Source: Pseudomonas sp. R28(2017)
Lineage (GTDB): Bacteria; Pseudomonadota; Gammaproteobacteria; Pseudomonadales; Pseudomonadaceae
Direction: 5' to 3'
Assembly: GCF_002112505.1 (NCBI RefSeq)
Contig: NZ_NEHW01000009.1
Span: forward strand, 186,001-250,000
DNA: 64,000 nucleotides
Shown: one piece after another, positions 49,108 to 57,381 of the stretch
How positions within the stretch are numbered: the first letter of the stretch is position 1
Layout of the letters: every line of letters starts with the position of its first letter
Notes under the pieces: model-generated
Seen by the model: the letters and a program-made list of their open reading frames with translations, nothing else
Told to the model about the DNA's origin: nothing
Databases searched by the model: none
Made by a program: the position numbers and the translations under genes

Positions 49108-49235
49108 AGGCTTGCCTTTTTCCAGTGAGAGCGGGCGGCGACGTTTGCAAATGCCTGCGGCAGAACGTCGCATGTACGAGGCGAAATAGATTAACACAGG
49201 GCCGAAACGGGCCGCAGCAAGGGCAGGGAGCAGGG

Positions 49236-49916
49236 ATGAATATCAGGGAATGGCCGGCTGAAGAGCGGCCGAGGGAGAAGTTGTTGCAGCGCGGGGCGGG
49301 AAGCCTGACCGACGCGGAATTGCTGGCCGTGTTTCTCGGCTCGGGCGTGCGTGGGCGCAATGTCGTGGAGCTGGCCCGAGGCCTGCTGGTGAGGTTCGGC
49401 AGCTTGCGCCAGTTGCTGGAGGCCGACCGTGAAGCCTTCGTCGGCGAGCTTGGGCTGGGCCCGGTAAGGTACAGCCAGCTGCAGGCGTTACTGGAGATCG
49501 GGCGCAGGCACCTGGCGACCGCCCTTGAGCGCGAGTCGGTCATGGATAGCCCGGTGGCAGTGCGACGCTATCTGAAATCCATGCTGCGCCACGAAGTGAG
49601 CGAGGTGTTCGGCTGCCTGTTTCTGGATACCAAGCACCGGCCGCTGGCGTTCGAGATCCTGTTCAGGGGCACGATAGACCGTGCAAGCGTCTATCCGCGC
49701 GAAGTGGTGCGCCGGGCGTTGCAGCACAATGCGGCGGCGCTGATCCTGTGTCACAACCATCCCTCGGGGCACAGCGAGCCGAGCCAGGATGATGTGCACC
49801 TGACGCTGTCGCTGAAGCGCGGGTTGGGGTTGATCGATGTACGGGTGCTGGACCACATCATCATCGGTGATGGGGAGCCGCTGTCGATGGTCGAGCAAGG
49901 CTGGATCGTGGCCTAG
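49236..49916 (+). CDS. radC: RadC-family JAB-domain protein
   Basis: The 226-residue protein has an N-terminal helix-hairpin-helix-like region (LTDAELLAVFLGSG, FVGELGLGPVRYSQLQA) and a C-terminal JAB/MPN domain with the metal motif HNHPSGHSEPSQDD. The family was once thought to be for DNA repair, which is no longer well supported; the true substrate is unknown. GGGAGCAGGG precedes the ATG. It is followed by a REP pair. Confidence 0.92.
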   Translation: MNIREWPAEERPREKLLQRGAGSLTDAELLAVFLGSGVRGRNVVELARGLLVRFGSLRQLLEADREAFVGELGLGPVRYSQLQALLEIGRRHLATALERESVMDSPVAVRRYLKSMLRHEVSEVFGCLFLDTKHRPLAFEILFRGTIDRASVYPREVVRRALQHNAAALILCHNHPSGHSEPSQDDVHLTLSLKRGLGLIDVRVLDHIIIGDGEPLSMVEQGWIVA

Positions 49917-49932
49917 GTATTGTGCAGTCTGT

Positions 49933-50013
49933 ACCGGCCTCTTCGCGGGCACGCCCGCTCCTACAGGTGGGTGCGATCCCTGTGGGAGCGGGCAAGCCCG
50001 CGAAGAGGCCGGG
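49933..50013. repeat. REP pair, class B
   Basis: Two facing REP palindromes with GGCCTCTTCGCGGGC arms are separated by only about 18 nt. It lies between convergent radC and the peptide-binding protein gene. Confidence 0.88.
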
Positions 50014-50019
50014 GCAGGC

Positions 50020-51609
50020 TTACTTGGTCACCGACACCTTGCTGAAGTCCAGCCGCCCGAACGGGCTGACCTGGTACCCCTCGACACCTTGGCGCAACAG
50101 CGTCGCCGCTGTCGGATGCGCCAGCGGCACCCACAGCGCCTGCTGTTGGATCAAGGTCTGCGCCTGCTGGTACAGCCGGCTGCGCACGCTCTGGTCGTTG
50201 GTGGTGCGACCGGCACCGATCAGCTGGTCCAGGCGGTTGTCGCAGAAGCGTGCAAAGTTAGTCCCAGATTGCACGGCCGCGCAGGAAAACTGCGGGCTGA
50301 GGAAGTTGTCCGGGTCGCCGTTGTCACCGGCCCAGCCCATGAACAACAGGTCATGCTCGCCCGCTTTGGCGCGGCGGATCAGCTCGCCCCACTCGATCAC
50401 GCGGATCTCGGCCTTGATGCCGATCTTCGCCAGGTCGGCCTGGAGCATCTGTGCCCCCAGGCTCGGGTTGGGGTTCAGCAGGCTGCCCGACGGGCGGGTC
50501 CAGAGGGTGGTGTTGAAACCTTCAGCCAGGCCGGCCTTGGCCAGCAGTGCCTTGGCCTTTGCCAAATCCAGCGGGTAGCCGGGCAGGTCCTTGGCGTAGC
50601 TCCAGGTGTTGGGCGGGTAGGGGCCATTGGCAGCGGTGGCGGTGTCTTCGAACACGGCCTTGAGGTAGGCCTGCTTGTCGAAGGCCAGGTTGATCGCCTG
50701 GCGCACCTCAGGCTTGTCCAGCGGCGGGTGTTCGCTGTTGATGGCGACAAAGGCCGTCATGAACGCCGGGGTGGTGGCAACCTTGAGGTTGCCGTCCTTG
50801 CCAGCTTCGGCGATATCCAGCGGCTTGGGTGACAGGGCCACCTGGCATTCGTTGCGCTTGAGCTTCTGCAGGCGCACATTGGCGTCGGTGGTGATGGCGA
50901 AAATCAGTGGGTCGACGGCCGGCTTGCCGGCGAAGTAATCCGGGTTGGCGCGATAGCGCACCACGGCGTCCTTCTGGAAGCGCTGGAACACGAACGGGCC
51001 GGTGCCGATCGGCTGGCTGTTGAGTTTTTCCGGGCTGCCTTCCTTGAGCAGCTTGTCGGCGTATTCGGCCGAGTAGATCGAGGCGAAGCCCATGCTCAGG
51101 GTGGCCAGGAAGGTGGCGTCGGCGTGGGTCAGGGTGAAGCGCACGGTGTTGGGCTCTGGGGCCTCGATGGCCTTGATCAGGCTACCCAGTTGCAGCGACT
51201 GGGCGTGCGGGTAGCCGCCCGGGGCGGTCTTGTGCCAGGCATGGGCGGGGTAGAGCATGCGCTGGAAACTGAACAGCACGTCGTCGGCATTCAGCTCACG
51301 GGTCGGCTTGAAGTACGGCGTGGTGTGGAACTTGATGCCCTCGCGCAGCTTGAAGTCATAGACCAGGCCGTCGGCCGAAACGCTCCAGCTCTGCGCCAGG
51401 CTCGGCACGACCTTGCCCTGGGCCGCATCGAATTCCACCAGGCGGTTCATCAGCACGTCGGCCGAGGCGTTGGTGGTGGTCAGCGAGTTGTACTGAACCA
51501 CATCGAAGCCTTCGGGGCTGGCCTCGCTGCACACGGTCAGCGGTGCGGCCTGGGCAGCGCCTGCGGCAAGCAGGGAAGTGAACAATAAGGAAAGGGCGGC
51601 AGCACGCAT
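50020..51609 (-). CDS. Peptide ABC transporter periplasmic substrate-binding protein (DppA-like)
   Basis: The 529-residue precursor has a signal peptide (about residues 1-21, ending AQA). The mature protein is a family 5 solute-binding protein: VCSEASPEGFDVVQYNS, LREGIKFHTTPYFKPTRELNADDVLFSFQRML and YVQP-like ANPDYFAG. It would bind di- or tripeptides for an ABC importer. The permease genes are not in the window. In pseudomonads several such orphan DppA-like proteins serve one Dpp transporter; that is inference for this copy. Confidence 0.88.
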   Translation of the reverse strand: MRAAALSLLFTSLLAAGAAQAAPLTVCSEASPEGFDVVQYNSLTTTNASADVLMNRLVEFDAAQGKVVPSLAQSWSVSADGLVYDFKLREGIKFHTTPYFKPTRELNADDVLFSFQRMLYPAHAWHKTAPGGYPHAQSLQLGSLIKAIEAPEPNTVRFTLTHADATFLATLSMGFASIYSAEYADKLLKEGSPEKLNSQPIGTGPFVFQRFQKDAVVRYRANPDYFAGKPAVDPLIFAITTDANVRLQKLKRNECQVALSPKPLDIAEAGKDGNLKVATTPAFMTAFVAINSEHPPLDKPEVRQAINLAFDKQAYLKAVFEDTATAANGPYPPNTWSYAKDLPGYPLDLAKAKALLAKAGLAEGFNTTLWTRPSGSLLNPNPSLGAQMLQADLAKIGIKAEIRVIEWGELIRRAKAGEHDLLFMGWAGDNGDPDNFLSPQFSCAAVQSGTNFARFCDNRLDQLIGAGRTTNDQSVRSRLYQQAQTLIQQQALWVPLAHPTAATLLRQGVEGYQVSPFGRLDFSKVSVTK

Positions 51610-51794
51610 CGTGGCTCCTTGGCTGGTCAGTGGCCCATCTGCCGGTGCAGTCTGGAAACGTCCTACCCTAGTGTGCGTTTTCGGAAATGACCACCTTCTT
51701 TTTCAGGTGCTTGGCGACGAGCGGTCGACAGTGCGCCGGGCGAGTCGTTATGCTGCTCACGCGCGATTTTCAGCACATGGAAGCTCATCTTCTG

Positions 51795-51823
51795 TTGTTG
51801 CGGCGTAGTCTTTCTGGTATAAA
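51795..51823 (+). promoter_or_regulatory. rpmBG promoter
   Basis: TTGTTG (51795-51800) and TATAAA (51818-51823) are spaced by 17 bp, a strong sigma-70-type match. The transcript would start near 51830. Confidence 0.7.
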
Positions 51824-51926
51824 GCAGCGCTCTTTTCTAGGGGCTCGGCCTGTCGCATCAGCGGATCCGGTCGATAAGACCTCCAGAATCACGGCGCCTG
51901 GCGCCAAAGACTGAGAGATTAAGCGG

Positions 51927-51950
51927 CCAACCCATGCCGGGTTGGGCATG
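51927..51950 (+). promoter_or_regulatory. Alternative stem-loops in the rpmB leader
   Basis: CCAACCC pairs with GGGTTGG (51927-51933 with 51939-51945), while CATGCC pairs with GGCATG (51933-51938 with 51945-51950). The two stems use the same bases and cannot form together. They lie about 20 nt above the rpmB start and could be part of a translation control element. Confidence 0.4.
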
Positions 51951-51970
51951 TGGTTTTAGAGGGCTGAGTC

Positions 51971-52207
51971 ATGTCGAGAGTCTGTCAAGTTACTGGTAAG
52001 GGTCCAGTAACCGGGAACAACATTTCCCACGCAAACAACAAAACCCGTCGTCGTTTCCTGCCGAACCTGCAGCACCACCGTTTCTGGGTTGAGTCCGAGA
52101 AGCGTTTCGTGCGTCTGCGCGTATCCGCCAAAGGCATGCGCGTTATTGACAAGCGTGGTATCGACGTAGTGCTGGCCGAGCTGCGCGCTCGCGGCGAAAA
52201 GTTCTAA
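51971..52207 (+). CDS. rpmB: 50S ribosomal protein L28
   Basis: The 78-residue protein has the L28 signature MSRVCQVTGKGPVTGNNISHANNKTRRRFLPN with a basic C-terminus. AGAGGG precedes the ATG. It is the first gene of rpmB-rpmG, the standard ribosomal pair. Confidence 0.98.
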   Translation: MSRVCQVTGKGPVTGNNISHANNKTRRRFLPNLQHHRFWVESEKRFVRLRVSAKGMRVIDKRGIDVVLAELRARGEKF

Positions 52208-52217
52208 GGAGAACGTC

Positions 52218-52373
52218 ATGCGTGAATTGATCCGTCTGGTTTCGAGTGCTGGCACTGGCCACTTCTACACCACCGACAAGAACAAGCGCACCACTCCGGA
52301 CAAAATCGAGATCAAGAAATACGATCCGGTTGTTCGCAAGCACGTGGTGTACAAGGAAGCCAAGATCAAGTAA
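52218..52373 (+). CDS. rpmG: 50S ribosomal protein L33
   Basis: The 51-residue protein reads MRELIRLVSSAGTGHFYTTD and ends KKYDPVVRKHVVYKEAKIK, the L33 family. It lacks the zinc-binding cysteines, as is usual for proteobacterial C-minus forms. AAGGAG lies 7-8 nt before the ATG, and it starts 10 nt after the rpmB stop. Confidence 0.97.
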   Translation: MRELIRLVSSAGTGHFYTTDKNKRTTPDKIEIKKYDPVVRKHVVYKEAKIK

Positions 52374-52388
52374 TTGATCGGCGACCTG

Positions 52389-52424
52389 AAAAAAACCCGC
52401 ATCCGAAAGGACGCGGGTTTTTTT
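52389..52424 (+). terminator. Terminator after rpmG
   Basis: AAAAACCCGC and GCGGGTTTTT with an inner TCC-GAAA-GGA pairing form a long stem-loop, followed by a run of T. It is a strong intrinsic terminator, and the A-run would let it also serve the convergent cupin gene. Confidence 0.92.
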
Positions 52425-52444
52425 ATGCCTGCTCGAGGCTCAGG

Positions 52445-52804
52445 TCACTTCTGCTCGAACATCACATAGATCTTGCGGCAAGGCTCCAGCACTTCCCAGG
52501 TGCCCTTGAAGCCTGCCGGGATGACAAACCGATCACCGGTACGCAGGGTCTTGGCGCCGCCATCCTGGTCGCGCAGCACCGAAACACCCTGCACGATCTC
52601 GCAGTATTCATGCTCGGTGTAGTTCACCGTCCATTGCCCCACCTCACCTTCCCAGACGCCTGCGGCGAACTGCCCGCAGGGGCTGGAATAGTGGTTGTAG
52701 ACAGCCTGGTCGGGCTCGCCCTTGAGGATTTTTTCCGCCGCCGGGCGGTAGCGTTCAGCCTCGGTGAGAACCTGGGCGAAGTCGATGATGCTGGCGATGC
52801 TCAT
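52445..52804 (-). CDS. Cupin-domain protein
   Basis: The 119-residue protein is a single cupin of the DUF861/ureidoglycine aminohydrolase-like group: GQWTVNYTEHEYCEIVQGVSVLRD holds motif 1 (with His and Glu metal ligands) and GDRFVIPAGFKGTWEVLEPCRKIYVMF holds motif 2. Such proteins often sit with amine oxidation genes in pseudomonads, and this one is divergent from the kauB/puuC gene. Reaction unknown. AGGAG lies 8 nt before the ATG at 52804. Confidence 0.85.
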   Translation of the reverse strand: MSIASIIDFAQVLTEAERYRPAAEKILKGEPDQAVYNHYSSPCGQFAAGVWEGEVGQWTVNYTEHEYCEIVQGVSVLRDQDGGAKTLRTGDRFVIPAGFKGTWEVLEPCRKIYVMFEQK

Positions 52805-53000
52805 GGTGCGGCTCCTGTTGTTGTTTAATAAAATGCACATCAGTAGGCATTTAGGCCGTTCGTGTCAAATATATTGATACTTTACCCGGCCTGGTTTAGG
52901 GTATCGCTTGCCCGTGTGCGCTCGTCGCCCGGCCAGAATTCTGACAACGCCAGTGAGTCCTCAGTGCGGCGTTGCACCTAAACAAGAGGAGGAGTTTCGT

Positions 53001-54494
53001 ATGACCACCCTGACCCGTGCGGACTGGGAACAACGTGCCCAGCAACTGAAGATCGAAGGCCGCGCCTTCATCAACGGCGAATACACCGACGCCGCATCCG
53101 GTGAAACATTCGACTGCCTGAGCCCGGTCGACGGACGCTTCCTGGCCAAGGTCGCCAGCTGCGACCTGGCCGACGCCAACCGCGCCGTGGAAAACGCCCG
53201 CGCCACCTTCGATTCCGGCGTCTGGTCGCAACTGGCCCCGGCCAAGCGCAAGGCCAAGCTGATCCGCTTTGCCGAGCTGCTGCGCAAAAACGTCGAAGAG
53301 CTGGCGCTGCTGGAAACCCTGGACATGGGCAAGCCGATCGGCGACTCCTCCAGCATCGACATCCCGGGCGCGGCGCAAGCCATTCACTGGACCGCCGAAG
53401 CCATCGACAAAGTCTACGACGAAGTCGCCCCGACCCCACACGACCAGCTCGGCCTGGTTACCCGTGAGCCGGTGGGCGTGGTTGGTGCCATCGTACCGTG
53501 GAACTTCCCGTTGCTGATGGCCTGCTGGAAACTCGGGCCGGCCCTGGCCACCGGTAACTCGGTGGTGCTCAAGCCGTCCGAAAAATCCCCGCTGACCGCC
53601 ATCCGCATCGCCCAGCTGGCGATTGAAGCCGGCATCCCGGCGGGCGTGCTGAACGTGCTGCCAGGCTACGGCCACACCGTGGGCAAGGCCCTGGCCCTGC
53701 ACATGGACGTCGACACCCTGGTGTTCACCGGCTCGACCAAGATCGCCAAGCAGCTGATGGTCTACGCGGGCGAGTCGAACATGAAGCGCATCTGGCTGGA
53801 AGCCGGTGGCAAGAGCCCGAACATCGTCTTCGCCGACGCCCCGGACCTGCAAGCCGCCGCTGAAGCGGCCGCCAGCGCCATCGCCTTCAACCAGGGCGAA
53901 GTCTGCACCGCAGGATCGCGCCTGCTGGTCGAGCGCTCGATCAAGGACAAATTCCTGCCGATGGTGGTCGAGGCCCTCAAAGGCTGGAAACCTGGCAACC
54001 CGCTCGACCCACAGACCACCGTCGGTGCCCTGGTCGACACTCAGCAGATGAACACCGTGCTGTCGTACATCGACGCTGGCCACAAGGACGGCGCCAAGCT
54101 GCTGGCTGGTGGCAAGCGCACCCTCGAAGAGACCGGTGGCACCTATGTCGAGCCGACCATCTTCGATGGCGTGACCAACGCCATGCGCATCGCCCAGGAA
54201 GAAATCTTCGGCCCCGTGCTGTCGGTGATCGCCTTCGACACCGCCGAAGAAGCCATCGCCATCGCCAACGACACCCCGTATGGCCTGGCCGCCGGCATCT
54301 GGACCTCGGACATCTCCAAGGCCCACAAGACCGCCCGTGCCGTGCGCGCTGGCAGCGTCTGGGTCAACCAGTACGACGGTGGCGACATGACCGCACCGTT
54401 CGGCGGCTTCAAGCAGTCGGGCAACGGCCGTGACAAGTCGCTGCACGCACTGGAGAAGTACACCGAGCTGAAGGCGACCTGGATCAAGCTGTAA
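53001..54494 (+). CDS. kauB: Aldehyde dehydrogenase of polyamine/arginine catabolism (KauB/PuuC type)
   Basis: The 497-residue NAD-dependent enzyme has the full active site: VPWNFPLLMACWKLGPAL cofactor site, LEAGGKSP with Glu267 and GEVCTAGSR with nucleophile Cys302, and the EEIFGPVLSV motif. The closest functional groups are 4-guanidinobutyraldehyde and gamma-glutamyl-gamma-aminobutyraldehyde dehydrogenases. With the puuA, puuB and puuD-like genes in the window it would fill the aldehyde step. AGGAGGAG precedes the ATG. The exact substrate cannot be fixed from sequence. Confidence 0.9.
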   Translation: MTTLTRADWEQRAQQLKIEGRAFINGEYTDAASGETFDCLSPVDGRFLAKVASCDLADANRAVENARATFDSGVWSQLAPAKRKAKLIRFAELLRKNVEELALLETLDMGKPIGDSSSIDIPGAAQAIHWTAEAIDKVYDEVAPTPHDQLGLVTREPVGVVGAIVPWNFPLLMACWKLGPALATGNSVVLKPSEKSPLTAIRIAQLAIEAGIPAGVLNVLPGYGHTVGKALALHMDVDTLVFTGSTKIAKQLMVYAGESNMKRIWLEAGGKSPNIVFADAPDLQAAAEAAASAIAFNQGEVCTAGSRLLVERSIKDKFLPMVVEALKGWKPGNPLDPQTTVGALVDTQQMNTVLSYIDAGHKDGAKLLAGGKRTLEETGGTYVEPTIFDGVTNAMRIAQEEIFGPVLSVIAFDTAEEAIAIANDTPYGLAAGIWTSDISKAHKTARAVRAGSVWVNQYDGGDMTAPFGGFKQSGNGRDKSLHALEKYTELKATWIKL

Positions 54495-54501
54495 TCCGGT
54501 A

Positions 54502-54599
54502 GGCCTTGTTCGCGGGCAAGCCCGCTCCCACAGGTACTCCGCTGCGCTCAAGGCCTGCGGTGGACTTGTGGGAGCGGGCTTGCCCGCGAATGGGCCTTC
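54502..54599. repeat. REP pair, class B
   Basis: TTCGCGGGCAAGCCCGCTCC and its mirror face each other across about 38 nt, with a short GGCCTT extension on both outer ends. It lies between the aldehyde dehydrogenase and the MFS gene. Confidence 0.88.
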
Positions 54600-54622
54600 A
54601 CAATTCTGCCTGGGAGGCTGCA

Positions 54623-55762
54623 ATGCGTTGGGGAACCTACTTTGCCGTGCTGGCGTCGGTGCTCAGTGTCGGGCTCGCGCTCGGTGTGAGCATGCCGCTG
54701 GTGTCCCTGCGTCTTGAAGCCTGGGGCTATGGTGGGTTCGCCATCGGTGTGATGGCGGCGATGCCGGCACTGGGCGTACTGCTCGGTGCCAGCCTGGCCA
54801 GCCGCCTGGCCGGCTGGGTCGGGGTGCCCTCGGCGATGCGCCTGTGCCTGTGGGGCGGGGCGCTGTCGATCGGCCTGGTGGCCCTGCTACCGAGCTACCC
54901 GTTGTGGCTGGCCCTGCGCCTGTTGATCGGCATGTCGTTGACCGTGGTGTTCATCCTCGGCGAAAGCTGGATCAACCAGCTGGTGGTCGAGCAATGGCGC
55001 GGCCGCCTGGTGGCGCTGTATGGCAGCAGCTACGCCCTGAGCCAGCTGGCCGGGCCGCTGGTGCTGGGCTTCCTCGGTTCCGACGATGACTTCGGCTTCT
55101 GGGCCGCCACCGCGCTGTTGCTGCTGGCGCCCTTGCTGCTGCTCAAGCGTGGTGGTGCACCCAGCACCGAAGCCTGCAGCGTGACCTTCGGCGACCTGTT
55201 CGCCTTCTGCCGCCGCTTGCCGGTGATTGCCTGGGCTGTCGCCCTGTTCGCTGCCTTCGAAGCGATGATTCTCACCTTGTTGCCGGTGTATTGCCTGCAG
55301 CAGGGTTTCAGCACCGAAATTGCCCTGTTCATGGTCAGTACCGTGGTGGTGGGCGATGCCGTGCTGCAGTTGCCGATCGGTGCACTGGCCGACCATATGT
55401 CACGGCAGGCGCTGTTCACTGGTTGTGCGCTGACCTTGATGGTGTCCAGCCTGGCGATTCCGCTGCTGCTGGACACGCCGCTGATCTGGCCCCTGTGGGT
55501 CCTGTTCGGGGCCAGCGCCGGCGGCCTGTTCACCTTGTCGCTGATCTTGATCGGCGAGCGCTACCGCGATGATGCGCTGGTGCGGGCCAATGCCCATGTC
55601 GCGCAGCTATGGGGCATCGGTTGCCTGCTCGGGCCGTTGCTGGCTGGCGCGGGGAGCCAGTGGATCAGCGGTCATGCGCTGCTGTGGCTGATGGCGGCGG
55701 GGGCGGCGGGCCTGGTGCTGCTGACCCGCAGGCGCGGCGCGTTCGAGCCCGCCTCGGTCTGA
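54623..55762 (+). CDS. MFS transporter (YcaD-like)
   Basis: The 379-residue protein has about 12 membrane helices. MPLVSLRLEAWGYGGFAIG near the start and FILGESWINQLVVEQWRGRLVALYGSSYALSQLAGP (about residues 110-145) match the YcaD-type branch of MFS, which includes carriers for amines or drugs of unknown identity. GGGAGG precedes the ATG at 54623. It follows the aldehyde dehydrogenase with a REP pair between, so co-transcription is possible. Substrate unknown. Confidence 0.82.
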   Translation: MRWGTYFAVLASVLSVGLALGVSMPLVSLRLEAWGYGGFAIGVMAAMPALGVLLGASLASRLAGWVGVPSAMRLCLWGGALSIGLVALLPSYPLWLALRLLIGMSLTVVFILGESWINQLVVEQWRGRLVALYGSSYALSQLAGPLVLGFLGSDDDFGFWAATALLLLAPLLLLKRGGAPSTEACSVTFGDLFAFCRRLPVIAWAVALFAAFEAMILTLLPVYCLQQGFSTEIALFMVSTVVVGDAVLQLPIGALADHMSRQALFTGCALTLMVSSLAIPLLLDTPLIWPLWVLFGASAGGLFTLSLILIGERYRDDALVRANAHVAQLWGIGCLLGPLLAGAGSQWISGHALLWLMAAGAAGLVLLTRRRGAFEPASV

Positions 55763-55764
55763 GC

Positions 55765-57321
55765 CTACAACATCTTCTCCAGGCCAACGGCCTTGCTGAT
55801 CCAGGCATTGAACCGCCGCCAGATGCCCCCGGGCTCTGATGTCAGCATGTGCCGTTGGCCATTGTCCTCGGTCGCCCAGACCAGTTTGTCATCCACCAGC
55901 CTGACCTGGTAACTCAGCGCCGGCGCCATACCCTGCTGGGCCAGTTCGCGGGTGTATTCGGCGAGCTCGGGGCTGTCCACCAGCACGCCGACTTCGGTGT
56001 TCCACAGCACCGAGCGGGGGTCGAAGTTGAACGAGCCGATAAAGGTCTTGCGCCGGTCGAACACGATGGCCTTGGTGTGCAGGCTCGAGTCCGAGCTGCT
56101 GCCATGGAAGCTGATGCGCGCGGGTGTCGGGTCGCCCGGCTGGCGACGCAGTTCGAACAGCTGCACACCGTGCTCCAGCAGCGCCCGGCGGTAGGGGGCA
56201 TAGCCGCCATGCACAGCTGGCACATCGGTGGCTTCCAGCGAGTTGGTCAGCAGCTTCACCGAAGCCCCGGCGTCGGCCCGGCCGGTCAGGTACAGCAAGC
56301 CCGGCTCGCCCGGCACAAAATAGGCTGACATCAGGATCAGCTCGCGGTGCACACTGGCCAGGTCCGGTGCCAGTTGCTGGCTCAGCAGCAGTTGCGGGTC
56401 CGGCTCATCGTCGGCCAGCACCTTGCTCGGTGCATCCCACAGTGCCTGGGCATGGGCCCAGATCAGCTCGTTGCGCCATACATCCAGGCGCGGCTGCGAC
56501 TGATAGGACATGAGCCGGTCGTAGAGGGCCTTGCGTTGCACCCGTGCCTGGGCCAGCGACACTTCCAGGCGCTGGCGGCTGGCGCGCAGGTCGTCGGCAT
56601 CCGGGGCGCGCCAGAGGAAATCGGTGATCGGCCGGCTCAGGGCGCTGTTCCAGTACTGATCGAAGCTGTGCCCCAGTTGCTCGGCGATCGGGCCGACGCC
56701 GAGCAGGTCGATGTCGGTGAAGTTGAGGTTGGGCTCGGCATCGAAGTATTCGTCACCCAGGTTGCGCCCGCCGACGATGGCCATGCTGTTGTCCACCAGG
56801 AACAACTTGTTGTGCATGCGCCGGTGCTGGCGCGACAGGTTGAACAGACGGCCGACGGCACGCGTCACGCCAGTGCTGCGCCCCAGGTGCAACGGGTTGA
56901 ACACCCGGATCTGGATGTTCGGGTGGGCGTCCAGGGTGCCCATGATGGTGTCCAGGCCATCGCTGGTGGTGTCGTCCAGCAGGATGCGCACGCGCACGCC
57001 GCGGTCGGCTGCACGCAACAGTTCGTGAACCAGGGCGCGGGTGCTCAAGCCATCGTGGACGATGTAGTACTGCAGGTCGATGCTTGCCTGGGCGTTGCGG
57101 ATCAACTCTGCGCGGGCACGGAAGGCCTCGTTGCTGTTGGGCAGCAGGCGAAAGCCCGAACGCCCTTCATAGGGTGCGGCCTGGCGCAGCACCGAGCGGC
57201 CGAAGGCTGACTCGCCGGCAGGCAGTGCCTGGCTGGTTTCGCGGGGTGTGCCGATACTGGCACAGCCGCCGAGGCCGAGCAGCAGCACCAGCAGCAGAGG
57301 CAAGGCTCGCTGGAGTCTCAA
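55765..57321 (-). CDS. Phospholipase D-family lipoprotein (cardiolipin synthase-like)
   Basis: The 518-residue precursor has the lipobox LGGC with Cys20. Two HKD active sites are present: HNKLFLVD (His170, Lys172, Asp177) and HTKAIVFDRR around residue 410, each with the following GG/GSFN element. This fits the PLD superfamily, here the periplasmic lipoprotein branch related to YmdC/ClsC. It may act on phospholipids in the envelope; substrate is not known. It converges on the MFS gene with 2 nt between stops. Confidence 0.85.
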   Translation of the reverse strand: MRLQRALPLLLVLLLGLGGCASIGTPRETSQALPAGESAFGRSVLRQAAPYEGRSGFRLLPNSNEAFRARAELIRNAQASIDLQYYIVHDGLSTRALVHELLRAADRGVRVRILLDDTTSDGLDTIMGTLDAHPNIQIRVFNPLHLGRSTGVTRAVGRLFNLSRQHRRMHNKLFLVDNSMAIVGGRNLGDEYFDAEPNLNFTDIDLLGVGPIAEQLGHSFDQYWNSALSRPITDFLWRAPDADDLRASRQRLEVSLAQARVQRKALYDRLMSYQSQPRLDVWRNELIWAHAQALWDAPSKVLADDEPDPQLLLSQQLAPDLASVHRELILMSAYFVPGEPGLLYLTGRADAGASVKLLTNSLEATDVPAVHGGYAPYRRALLEHGVQLFELRRQPGDPTPARISFHGSSSDSSLHTKAIVFDRRKTFIGSFNFDPRSVLWNTEVGVLVDSPELAEYTRELAQQGMAPALSYQVRLVDDKLVWATEDNGQRHMLTSEPGGIWRRFNAWISKAVGLEKML

Positions 57322-57381
57322 GGGTGGATCGTCCTGTACGGCAAAGCGCTAACGGGTTGGACTACGAAAGGCGGCGCAAAG

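Larger units (their letters stand above)
51610..51970. other. Intergenic region upstream of rpmB
   Basis: This 361-nt gap between the divergent peptide-binding protein gene and rpmB holds the rpmB promoter (51795-51823), a long leader of about 140 nt and two mutually exclusive stem-loops near its end (51927-51950). Nothing that looks like a gene was found in it. Confidence 0.6.
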
